64,000 bases of DNA from an uncultured Pontibacter sp. (GTDB lineage Bacteria; Bacteroidota; Bacteroidia; Cytophagales; Hymenobacteraceae), in NCBI RefSeq assembly GCF_947492645.1, contig NZ_CANLMZ010000003.1, positions 248,001-312,000 of the forward strand, in the 5' to 3' direction. Positions 56,503 to 64,000 of this stretch are shown here, piece after piece. The notes under the pieces are model-generated. The model searched no databases. It saw only the letters and a program-made list of their open reading frames with translations, and had not been told where the DNA came from. A program made the translations under genes and the position numbers. The stretch's first letter is position 1. Every line of letters begins with the position of its first letter.

Positions 56503-57849
56503 ATGGGACTTAAAATATTAACCGAACATATTAACGTACCAGGCATCGAGACGCTGGAAGTATACCGTAAGCATGGCGGCTACAAATCTGTAGAGAAAGC
56601 CCTGAAAACGATGTCTCCGGATGAGGTGGTGGAAGAGGTAAAAACATCAGGCCTGCGTGGCCGTGGTGGTGCTGGTTTCCCTACTGGTATGAAGTGGAGT
56701 TTTTTGGCTAAACCAGAAGGCGTTCCACGTTACTTGGTTTGCAACGCCGACGAATCGGAGCCGGGCACTTTTAAGGACCGTTGGTTCATGGAGAAAAACC
56801 CGCATGCTTTGGTTGAAGGTATGATTACCTCCAGTTACGCGTTGGGAGCCAATACCTCTTACATTTACATCCGTGGCGAGTTGTTGTTCGTGCTTCGCAT
56901 TCTGGAAAAAGCCATCGCTGAGGCGTATGCAGCCGGTTTGCTGGGCAAAAACATACTTGGCTCAGGTTACGACCTGGACCTGCACGTTGCTCCGGGTGGT
57001 GGTGCTTATATCTGCGGCGAGGAAACAGCTTTGCTGGAATCTCTGGAAGGTAAGCGTGGCAACCCACGTAATAAACCTCCTTTCCCAGCGGTAAAGGGTC
57101 TGTTCCAGTCTCCTACGGTGGTAAACAATGTGGAGACCATCGCTTCTGTGCCCTGGATCGTGAATAATACTGGTGCTGAGTATGCCAAGATTGGTGTGGG
57201 CCGAAGCACAGGTACAAAACTGATCTCTGCCAGCGGTAACATCAACAACCCAGGAGTATTCGAGATTGAGCTGGGCGTGCCGGTAGAGGAATTTATTTAC
57301 TCTGACCAATACTGCGGCGGCATCTGGAAAGGTAAGCAACTGAAGGCAGTAGTGCCTGGAGGTTCTTCGGTTCCAATTCTACCAGCCAACCTTATACTTA
57401 AAACAGCAGCCGGCGAAGATCGCCTGATGTCCTATGAATCATTGTCTGACGGTGGTTTTGTGAGCGGCTCTATGCTGGGTTCAGGTGCCTTTATCGTGTT
57501 TGACGAAGACCAATGCATCGTGCGTAACACGTGGAACTATGCCCGCTTCTATCACCACGAGTCATGTGGTCAATGTAGCCCATGCCGCGAAGGTACAGGC
57601 TGGATGGAGAAAGTGTTACACCGCATCGAGTACGGTCACGGACATCAGCAGGATATCGACCTGTTGGTAAGCGTAGCCAAGCAGATTGAGGGTAACACGA
57701 TTTGCCCACTTGGTGATGCAGCTGCATGGCCGGTAGCAAGTGCAGTGCGCCACTTCCGTGATGAGTTTGAGTGGCACATCAAGCATCCGAAAGAAGCAAC
57801 AGCTCCGGGTGCCGTGTACAGAGGCCAACTTGACGCAATTACAGCTTAA
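56503..57849 (+). CDS. nuoF: NADH-quinone oxidoreductase subunit F
   Basis: 51-kDa-type NADH-oxidising subunit, 448 aa. NADH binding: GLRGRGGAGFPTGMKW; FMN binding: the CNADESEPGTFKDR block and GAGAYICGEE-type stretch (PGGGAYICGEETALL); the N3 4Fe-4S ligands are SCGQCSPCREGT plus the later Cys in NTICPLGDA. It receives electrons from NADH and passes them to NuoE and NuoG. Confidence 0.97.
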   Translation: MGLKILTEHINVPGIETLEVYRKHGGYKSVEKALKTMSPDEVVEEVKTSGLRGRGGAGFPTGMKWSFLAKPEGVPRYLVCNADESEPGTFKDRWFMEKNPHALVEGMITSSYALGANTSYIYIRGELLFVLRILEKAIAEAYAAGLLGKNILGSGYDLDLHVAPGGGAYICGEETALLESLEGKRGNPRNKPPFPAVKGLFQSPTVVNNVETIASVPWIVNNTGAEYAKIGVGRSTGTKLISASGNINNPGVFEIELGVPVEEFIYSDQYCGGIWKGKQLKAVVPGGSSVPILPANLILKTAAGEDRLMSYESLSDGGFVSGSMLGSGAFIVFDEDQCIVRNTWNYARFYHHESCGQCSPCREGTGWMEKVLHRIEYGHGHQQDIDLLVSVAKQIEGNTICPLGDAAAWPVASAVRHFRDEFEWHIKHPKEATAPGAVYRGQLDAITA

Positions 57850-57928
57850 GAAATTAACTACTGCTATACTTTAGTAGCTTAAATACAGCACAATTTATAC
57901 TTGTGCGCCAATAATAGGAAACTTACAA

Positions 57929-58909
57929 ATGGCTAAAATAACATTCGACGGCATCGAGGTAGAGGTAGAAGATGGAACTACCATTCTGCAGGCTGCTAGA
58001 AAAATTGGTGGCGATGTAGTGCCCCCTGCCATGTGTTTTTATACACCTTTAAAAGGTAGTGGCGGTAAGTGCCGCGTGTGCCTTGTAAAAGTAACACAGG
58101 GCTCTGCAAAAGACCCACGCCCTATGCCTAAGCTGGTGGCCTCGTGCATTACGCAGGTTCAAGACGGTATGGTGGTAGAGAATACTACAAACGAGGATGT
58201 ACTGAACGCAAGAAAAGGTATCGTAGAGATGCTGCTGATCAACCACCCGCTGGATTGCCCTGTTTGCGATCAGGCTGGTGAGTGCGACCTGCAGAACTTG
58301 TCTTACGAGCACGGCGTGAGCGCTACACGTTACGAGGAAGAGCGTCGTACGTTTAACAAAGTAGATCTGGGCCCTTACATCCAACTGCACATGACGCGTT
58401 GCATCCTGTGCTACCGTTGCGTGTATACAGCTGATCAGATTGCTGATAACCGTGTGCATGGTGTGCTTGGCCGTGGCGATGCCGCTGAGATCGGTACTTA
58501 CATTGAGAACGTGATCGACAACGAGTTCTCTGGTAACGTGATTGATGTGTGCCCGGTTGGTGCTTTAACAGACAAGACATGGCGCTTTAAGAACCGCGTT
58601 TGGTTTACGAAGCCAATGGATGCACACCGCGATTGCCCTACCTGCTCTGGTAAAGTAACGCTTTGGACGCGTGGCGAGGAAGTTCTTCGTGTAACAGCCC
58701 GCAAAGACCAATATGCTGAGGTGGAGGAATTTATCTGCAACACCTGCCGCTTTGATAAAAAAGAGGTGAAGGACTGGACAATCGAAGGGCCGCGTCACAT
58801 TGACAGAGGCTCTGTAATTTCGGCTAACCACTATGAGCTGCCGGTTGTCAACGTTCCGATTGTACCAAATTTACCAGTATCCACTAAGAAAAACCTTCCA
58901 CAGGAATAA
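57929..58909 (+). CDS. nuoG: NADH-quinone oxidoreductase subunit G, short form
   Basis: 326 aa against 680-900 in most bacteria. Cluster ligands are retained: N1b Cys36, 48, 51, 73; N4/N5 His106, Cys110, 113, 119 and Cys158, 161, 164, 208. A further Cys quartet (236, 239, 270, 273) marks the beginning of the molybdopterin-oxidoreductase-like part, after which the protein stops. So the electron path is complete but the large C-terminal domain is absent. The stop at 58909 and nuoH starting 3 nt later show this is the true end rather than a frameshift. Confidence 0.93.
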   Translation: MAKITFDGIEVEVEDGTTILQAARKIGGDVVPPAMCFYTPLKGSGGKCRVCLVKVTQGSAKDPRPMPKLVASCITQVQDGMVVENTTNEDVLNARKGIVEMLLINHPLDCPVCDQAGECDLQNLSYEHGVSATRYEEERRTFNKVDLGPYIQLHMTRCILCYRCVYTADQIADNRVHGVLGRGDAAEIGTYIENVIDNEFSGNVIDVCPVGALTDKTWRFKNRVWFTKPMDAHRDCPTCSGKVTLWTRGEEVLRVTARKDQYAEVEEFICNTCRFDKKEVKDWTIEGPRHIDRGSVISANHYELPVVNVPIVPNLPVSTKKNLPQE

Positions 58910-58912
58910 GAA

Positions 58913-59968
58913 ATGGAGTCTGTAGACCTATTATACAAAGCGATATACATTCTGGCGATTTTCGGCATAACCCTGTTGATCGCTACTTACTCAACATACT
59001 TTGAGCGTAAGATAGCTGCCTTCATCCAGGACCGCGTAGGCCCTAACCGTGCAGGTCCGGCTGGTTTGCTGCAGCCTTTAGCCGATGCAGGTAAGTTGTT
59101 TTTTAAAGAAGACTTTATACCTAATAAGGCAAGTAAAGCGCTTTTCATACTAGGTCCTGGTATAGCCATGCTAGTTGCTACCATGTCTAGCGCAGTAGTA
59201 CCCTTCGGAGATAAACTTATTATTGGTGGCCATGAGATTAATCTGATTGCCATTGATGTAAACATAGGTGTACTTTACGTATTCGGTGTTGTATCGCTTG
59301 GTGTATATGGTCTGATGGTAGGTGGATGGGCATCCAATAACAAGTTCTCGCTGTTGGGTGCCATTCGCGCGGCATCACAGAACATCAGCTACGAACTGGC
59401 AATGGGGCTTTCGCTTATCGCTGTTTTAATGCTTAGCGGAACATTGTCTCTAAGAGAAATTGCAGAGCAGCAGAGTGGCTTTAACTGGAACATCTGGTAC
59501 CAACCGCTTGGCTTTATTATTTTCCTGGTATGTGCTTTTGCAGAGTGTAACCGCACCCCGTTCGACTTACCTGAATCTGAAGCAGAACTTATCGGAGGAT
59601 ACCACACAGAGTATGGCTCTATGAAACTGGGTATGTACCTGTTTGCGGAGTATATAAACATCTTTGTAGCGTCTGCAGTAATGGCAACGTTATACTTTGG
59701 TGCTTACAACTTTCCGTTCATGGAAGATCTTCGTGCCGCCATCAGCGATCCTGTTTTAGCGAACAACGTGGTAACTATAGTTGGTCTGGTTGCAATGTTC
59801 ACTAAAATATTCCTGTTCATTTTCTTCTTCATGTGGGTTCGCTGGACGCTTCCGCGTTTCCGTTACGACCAATTGATGAAGCTTGGCTGGCAGATCCTGA
59901 TTCCGCTTGCGATACTGAACATTATGCTGACAGGCGGCGGTATTCTGTTAAAAGAGTATTTATTTTAA
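58913..59968 (+). CDS. nuoH: NADH-quinone oxidoreductase subunit H
   Basis: Membrane subunit of 351 aa, eight helices, at the interface between the arms. Family motifs are ERKIAAFIQDRVGPNRAGP in the first loop and CAFAECNRTPFDLPE followed by ELIGGYHTEYG, whose Glu residues line the path from quinone site to the proton pumps. It starts 3 nt after nuoG. Confidence 0.97.
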   Translation: MESVDLLYKAIYILAIFGITLLIATYSTYFERKIAAFIQDRVGPNRAGPAGLLQPLADAGKLFFKEDFIPNKASKALFILGPGIAMLVATMSSAVVPFGDKLIIGGHEINLIAIDVNIGVLYVFGVVSLGVYGLMVGGWASNNKFSLLGAIRAASQNISYELAMGLSLIAVLMLSGTLSLREIAEQQSGFNWNIWYQPLGFIIFLVCAFAECNRTPFDLPESEAELIGGYHTEYGSMKLGMYLFAEYINIFVASAVMATLYFGAYNFPFMEDLRAAISDPVLANNVVTIVGLVAMFTKIFLFIFFFMWVRWTLPRFRYDQLMKLGWQILIPLAILNIMLTGGGILLKEYLF

Positions 59969-60055
59969 ACTATAGTACCGAAATTTGAATGTTGCCGGGA
60001 GTATACCTGTTGAAAGTATAAACCTGCTACCCCAACACTCATAATCGAAATAGAG

Positions 60056-60565
60056 ATGGAACCACTATCAAATAGAAGCAAGAAAGTGCAGAAAAGGGAG
60101 ATGACCTTTACAGAAAGGGCTTACCTTCCTGCTATTGCACAAGGTCTTGGTATCACCCTAAAGCATTTCTTCAAAAAGAAAGCAACTGTACAGTACCCGG
60201 AACAAACACGCGAAAGAAGCGATGTATGGCGTGGCCTGCACGTGCTTAAGCGCGATGAAAATGGTGCTGAGCGTTGTACTGCGTGTGGCTTATGCGCGGT
60301 GGCTTGCCCTGCCGAGGCCATCACCATGACGGCTGGTGAGCGTAAGGCTGGTGAAGAGCATCTTTACCGCGAAGAAAAGTATGCAGTAACCTATGAGGTG
60401 AACATGCTGCGCTGCATCTTCTGCGGACTATGCGAGGAAGCATGCCCTAAAGCTGCCATTTTCCTGCAAGACGACAAATTAGCGCCTGCACGTTACGAGC
60501 GCGATGAGTTTATATATGGCAAAGACCGTTTGGTTGAGCCTCTTAAGACTACAGAAACAAAATAG
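60056..60565 (+). CDS. nuoI: NADH-quinone oxidoreductase subunit I
   Basis: 169-aa ferredoxin-type subunit holding clusters N6a and N6b. Two 4Fe-4S motifs are clear: CTACGLCAVACPAE and CIFCGLCEEACPKA. It links NuoG to NuoB. The gene is followed by nuoJ after 4 nt. Confidence 0.97.
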   Translation: MEPLSNRSKKVQKREMTFTERAYLPAIAQGLGITLKHFFKKKATVQYPEQTRERSDVWRGLHVLKRDENGAERCTACGLCAVACPAEAITMTAGERKAGEEHLYREEKYAVTYEVNMLRCIFCGLCEEACPKAAIFLQDDKLAPARYERDEFIYGKDRLVEPLKTTETK

Positions 60566-60569
60566 CCCG

Positions 60570-61088
60570 ATGACAGAGAACCTGTTCTATTTCCTGACTT
60601 CGCTTACGCTGCTTAGCGCCCTGATGGTAGTAATATCAAAGAACCCAGTACACAGCGTACTGTTCCTGATCATTACCTTCTTTACGATATCCGGCCACTA
60701 CATTCTGCTTAATGCGCAGTTCCTGGCAGCGGTAAATATTATTGTGTATGCTGGTGCTATCATGGTTTTGTTCTTGTTCGTGATCATGTTTCTGAATATG
60801 GGCAAGAATGCTGAAAATGCTGTAAAAACCTCTGTCATCAGTAAAATAGCCGGTACACTAGCCGGTGGTTTACTTTTTGTAGTGATGATAGCTGCTCTAA
60901 AAGATGCCGCCATAGTTGGCTATAACCCTGAAACTTACAACTCGCAGGTGGGTATGGTAGAGAACTTGGGTAAGGTACTGTTTACACAATACCTGCTGCC
61001 ATTTGAGCTTGCCTCCGTGCTGTTCCTGGTGGCTATGGTTGGTGCTGTGATGTTAGGCAAAAAGGAAACAGGAGAACAGCATTTTTAA
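60570..61088 (+). CDS. nuoJ: NADH-quinone oxidoreductase subunit J
   Basis: Five-helix membrane subunit of 172 aa. The ATG at 60570 (MTENLFYFLTSL) begins the first helix; the open frame upstream overlaps nuoI and is spurious. The third helix region VNIIVYAGAIMVLFLFVIMFL with its pi-bulge Tyr/Gly is typical. In this genome the transcript ends right after this gene (terminator at 61116-61150), instead of reading on into nuoK. Confidence 0.94.
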   Translation: MTENLFYFLTSLTLLSALMVVISKNPVHSVLFLIITFFTISGHYILLNAQFLAAVNIIVYAGAIMVLFLFVIMFLNMGKNAENAVKTSVISKIAGTLAGGLLFVVMIAALKDAAIVGYNPETYNSQVGMVENLGKVLFTQYLLPFELASVLFLVAMVGAVMLGKKETGEQHF

Positions 61089-61115
61089 GAAGTACTTTTC
61101 GATTTTTAAATACTG

Positions 61116-61150
61116 AAAGGGTGCTGCCATTGTGGTAGCACCCTTTTTTT
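61116..61150 (+). terminator. Intrinsic terminator after nuoJ
   Basis: AAAGGGTGCTGCCA pairs with TGGTAGCACCCTTT (one G-T pair), loop of two to four bases, then seven T. It separates nuoA-J from nuoK-L. Confidence 0.85.
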
Positions 61151-61235
61151 ATGACATTCTGAAGTGTTATATGATTTACAAGTATAGCATAAGGGAAATC
61201 CTCAAAGTAGAGAAGGTGGCGGCAAAGCTTATCCT

Positions 61236-62270
61236 CTACTCCACCGTTAACTCTACCTCCAGTAACTCAGACCCTCCTTTATCATCGTCGGTAACAATAA
61301 TTGCTTTATACTTATTTTGATTTTCAGGCATTGTTACAATCAATGATTCTGCTTTGCCTTTATAAACGCTGCCATTTGTGTTCGTTAACTGCACAGCTGG
61401 CACTTGCAAAGGATTTGCAGCATCAGAGGCATAAGGCAAAGCCAATAAATCTATCACCCCTATAAAACTACCCAGCACTTCTCCGTCATCAATGGCATTA
61501 GAAGTAGCTTCAACTGACGCTGTGACGAAAAGCTTGCCTTCGGAAGTATAAGCACCTGAAAAGCCTGCACCGTTCTGCCCAACTGCAGGTAGCATAAAAT
61601 AATAGGCTGCAGCGGCAGGCAACCCAGCATTACCTAAAATATAATCCTTAAAGTCTCCAGTATCAAACCGGAAAAGCACATTCGCCTTATTACCTATAGA
61701 ACGGTGAAGCAAGTAAGTATAAATCTCGTCGGTGGCTAAACCTTCAATATTCAACTCGCCTTCGGTTTTAATTTTGAGAATACTTTTCAGGAAAGTAAAG
61801 AACCTGCTAAAATCAACCTCCCGCACTTTCATGTTCTCAGACAAATTAACCCAATAAGCTTTGTTCCTACTTTCGCTTGAGCCGGACCCTAGCAGCAGCA
61901 GCATGTTATCGCGGCCATACGTGAAGTGTGCCATACTTTCCAAGTCAGGCTTTTCCGCTTTCGGGATACGCCCGTTTTTAAAGGCTGTAGTATCAAAAAG
62001 AGGGTATTTGCGCTTTAACTCGAATGCCTCCCCTAACTGGTAAAGGTAAGGCGAATCGTCTCCGAGCACATAGTAGCTGCCCTCCACATATTCGATACCG
62101 GATGCGGAAGGGATTTGCTGTAACATGCGCTGTTGTAAAATAGACGCTTCTAGTTTCATACTTTCCAACTTGGTTAATACAGGGGCTTCAGTTGCAACAG
62201 GCCCCGTTGATTTGCAGGAACCAAGCACAATCAAGGCAATAGCAAAGCAAATATTATATTTATTAAGCAT
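61236..62270 (-). CDS. Hypothetical lipoprotein, beta-propeller-like, inserted between nuoJ and nuoK
   Basis: 344 aa, lipobox LIVLGSC (Cys19). Repeated short beta elements (SGIEYVEGSYYVLGDDSPYL, LNIEGLATDEIYTYLLHRSI, VLGSFIGVIDLLAL) resemble phytase/esterase-like or DUF-type propeller proteins of Bacteroidota; I cannot name the family with certainty. It is oriented against the nuo genes and breaks the operon. Its role in or independence from Complex I is unknown. Confidence 0.7.
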   Translation of the reverse strand: MLNKYNICFAIALIVLGSCKSTGPVATEAPVLTKLESMKLEASILQQRMLQQIPSASGIEYVEGSYYVLGDDSPYLYQLGEAFELKRKYPLFDTTAFKNGRIPKAEKPDLESMAHFTYGRDNMLLLLGSGSSESRNKAYWVNLSENMKVREVDFSRFFTFLKSILKIKTEGELNIEGLATDEIYTYLLHRSIGNKANVLFRFDTGDFKDYILGNAGLPAAAAYYFMLPAVGQNGAGFSGAYTSEGKLFVTASVEATSNAIDDGEVLGSFIGVIDLLALPYASDAANPLQVPAVQLTNTNGSVYKGKAESLIVTMPENQNKYKAIIVTDDDKGGSELLEVELTVE

Positions 62271-62432
62271 AGCAGCAGGAGTCAGAATTTAACATAGCTA
62301 CGCAAACATGAAGCAAAAGTATAAATCTTCCAAAACTGCACCTTGAAATGGAGCTTCCCAAATTATTTAACTTAAAGCTTGAAAAGGGGCAAAAACCATA
62401 AAGTACTGATCCGAAGAAGTATGGAAATAAGT

Positions 62433-62463
62433 TATGGATTTTACAAAAATGCCGGTAACTTTG
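62433..62463 (+). promoter_or_regulatory. Candidate promoter for nuoK
   Basis: TATG (62433-62436), 19 nt, then TAACTTTG (62456-62463): the -7 box is exact and the -33 box has three of four bases. It lies 54 nt before the nuoK ATG, consistent with a separate transcript after the inserted gene. Confidence 0.5.
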
Positions 62464-62516
62464 CGACTTGATTTTTGGACAGTAATTTATCAGTAATACG
62501 TTCAGTCCCATATAAG

Positions 62517-62846
62517 ATGAACCAAATACCTGAGGTAATCAGAACCATTCCGTTAGAGTATTACCTGTTCTTTAGCACCGCCTTGTTTACAATCGGTGTG
62601 ATCGGAGTGCTCACACGTCGTAACGCCATCGTAATTTTCATGTGCATCGAGCTTATGCTTAATGCAGTTAACCTGCTTTTAACAGCCCTTGCCTCTTACA
62701 GAGCCGATGCAAGTGCACAGGTTTTCGTGTTCTTTATCATGGCAGTAGCAGCAGCCGAAGTGTGCGTTGGCTTGGCCATAATCGTGATGACGTACCGCAA
62801 CATCCGCTCTACCGATGTGCAACTGCTGAACTACCTGAAGTGGTAA
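62517..62846 (+). CDS. nuoK: NADH-quinone oxidoreductase subunit K
   Basis: Antiporter-like (MrpC-type) membrane subunit of 109 aa with three helices. Conserved acidic residues sit in [16 protein letters not shown] and [16 protein letters not shown]. The ATG at 62517 gives the standard N-terminus ([20 protein letters not shown]); a TTG 14 codons earlier is not needed. nuoL follows after 43 nt. Confidence 0.95.
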   Translation: MNQIPEVIRTIPLEYYLFFSTALFTIGVIGVLTRRNAIVIFMCIELMLNAVNLLLTALASYRADASAQVFVFFIMAVAAAEVCVGLAIIVMTYRNIRSTDVQLLNYLKW

Positions 62847-62889
62847 ACAGCCTCTAAATAACTCTGAATTAGCTTAAACATATACACAG

Positions 62890-64000
62890 ATGCAAGAAAT
62901 TGTAATGCCGCTTAACAACCAGGGAATGGCACTACTTTGTCTGCTTGTTCCGATACTGCCCCTGCTGGGCTTTATTCTGAACGGCCTGGGCAACCGCAAA
63001 CTGGCAAAAGGCTTGGTAAGTATGATCGGGTGTGGCACCGTACTGGCGTCGTTCCTGATCTCGATTTACCTTTTCCTTGATTTTACCGCTAATGGCAGCC
63101 GCGCCTACATGGTGGATTATTACAACTGGATATCAGCAGGCGATATGCAGATTGGTTTCTCGTTTATGATTGACCAACTGACGCTGCTGATGATGCTGAT
63201 GGTAACAGGTATCGGATTCTTTATCCACCTGTATTCTGCCGGCTACATGAGCCACGACGAGAACTTTGGTAAGTTTTTCTCCTTCATCAACCTGTTTATG
63301 TTCTCGATGTTACTGCTCGTAATGGGCTCTAACTACGTGATGATGTTCGTGGGCTGGGAAGGTGTAGGGCTTTGCTCCTATTTGCTGATAGGTTTCTGGA
63401 ACAAGAACACCAACTACAATAATGCCGCTAAGAAAGCCTTCGTGATGAACCGTATCGGTGACTTAGGCTTCCTGCTGGGTATTTTCCTCATCTTTATCAC
63501 ATTCGGCTCCGTTAGCTACCCGCAGGTTTTCGCTGAGGCTGCCCGTTATACAGGTGGTATCGATTCTACGGTAATGATCGCGATTACCCTGCTGCTGTTT
63601 GTTGGCGCCATGGGTAAAAGTGCTCAGATTCCGTTGTTTACCTGGTTACCAGATGCGATGGCGGGTCCAACTCCGGTTTCGGCCCTGATACACGCGGCAA
63701 CCATGGTTACGGCTGGTATTTACATGGTGCTTCGTTCCAACGTGCTGTATGTACTGGCTCCTACTACCCTGGAAGTTATCGCTATTGTTGGTGTAATTAC
63801 AGCTGTAGTAGCCGCTACTATAGGTCTTGCTCAAAACGATATCAAAAAGGTACTGGCTTACTCTACTGTATCACAGTTAGGTTACATGTTCCTGGCACTT
63901 GGTGTGATGGCGTTTTCTTCGTCTATCTTCCACGTACTTACACATGCATTCTTTAAAGCGCTTCTGTTCTTAGGTGCGGGTTCGGTTATACATGCCATGA
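62890..64000 (+). CDS. nuoL: NADH-quinone oxidoreductase subunit L, 5' part
   Basis: Proton-pumping antiporter-like subunit, first 370 residues only; the window ends inside the gene. Seen are MFVGWEGVGLCSYLLIGFW with the key Glu, GAMGKSAQIPLFTWLPDAMA with the key Lys, GPTPVSALIHAATMVTAGIY, and KKVLAYSTVSQLGYMFLALG. All coupling residues expected in this part are present. Confidence 0.96.
   Translation, partial: MQEIVMPLNNQGMALLCLLVPILPLLGFILNGLGNRKLAKGLVSMIGCGTVLASFLISIYLFLDFTANGSRAYMVDYYNWISAGDMQIGFSFMIDQLTLLMMLMVTGIGFFIHLYSAGYMSHDENFGKFFSFINLFMFSMLLLVMGSNYVMMFVGWEGVGLCSYLLIGFWNKNTNYNNAAKKAFVMNRIGDLGFLLGIFLIFITFGSVSYPQVFAEAARYTGGIDSTVMIAITLLLFVGAMGKSAQIPLFTWLPDAMAGPTPVSALIHAATMVTAGIYMVLRSNVLYVLAPTTLEVIAIVGVITAVVAATIGLAQNDIKKVLAYSTVSQLGYMFLALGVMAFSSSIFHVLTHAFFKALLFLGAGSVIHAM

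Overview
The window comes from a Bacteroidota chromosome, most probably Cytophagales/Hymenobacteraceae and Pontibacter-like. The family-level call rests on type IX secretion (T9SS) C-terminal domains on large exoproteins, Bacteroidota-type -33/-7 promoters (TTTG-N19-TAnnTTTG), the short NuoG of a nuo operon, DUF3667, DUF4142 and DUF1275 proteins, and a sigma-54 activator/kinase pair beside an FtsX-type transporter. The genus is an inference from general gene content and was not tested. No rRNA, tRNA, CRISPR array or prophage was recognised.

Layout. 1-3.5 kb: an S41 protease (cut by the window edge) and an FtsX/MacB-type permease on the minus strand. 3.85-6.6 kb: a divergent NtrC-type regulator and histidine kinase overlapping by 11 nt. 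6.7-18 kb: catalase, a DUF3667 membrane protein, a small secreted protein, cyclopropane-fatty-acid synthase, a divergent GT-C-like membrane protein and GT2 glycosyltransferase pair, and a large secreted M36 metalloprotease. 18-25 kb: dnaX, an M16 peptidase, and a two-gene minus-strand unit (YqcI/YcgG-GntA family plus DUF1989). 25-26 kb: a REP-associated tyrosine transposase inside long imperfect inverted repeats. 26-37 kb: monomeric isocitrate dehydrogenase, a GDSL hydrolase, a phosphoribosyltransferase/hydrolase pair, a lipoprotein, endonuclease V and ClpB. 37-50 kb: DUF4142 protein, a SpoIIAA-like gene broken by an in-frame TGA, an esterase, DUF1275, HupE/UreJ-like, M1 peptidase, type II NADH dehydrogenase, an ArsR regulator, YjjG and P5C dehydrogenase. 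49.9-52.5 kb: a 14-repeat delta-60 T9SS protein. 53-64 kb: nuoABCDEFGHIJ, then a terminator and an opposite-strand gene, then nuoK and the start of nuoL.

How the genes fit together: respiration is well represented, with a proton-pumping Complex I and a non-pumping Ndh-2, fed by isocitrate and proline/glutamate oxidation (icd, pruA). Stress functions (catalase, ClpB, endonuclease V, Cfa) and secreted hydrolases (M36, M1, M16, GDSL, S41) fill much of the rest.

The most striking signal is not a gene. The heptamer AAGTATA and its complement TATACTT recur throughout, in both orientations, inside genes in several reading frames, between genes, just after stop codons and inside terminator stems. 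Back to back the two halves make the 10-bp palindrome AAGTATACTT, which occurs intact at least three times. This looks like a highly iterated motif comparable in style to HIP1 or DNA-uptake sequences, and its role is unknown to me.
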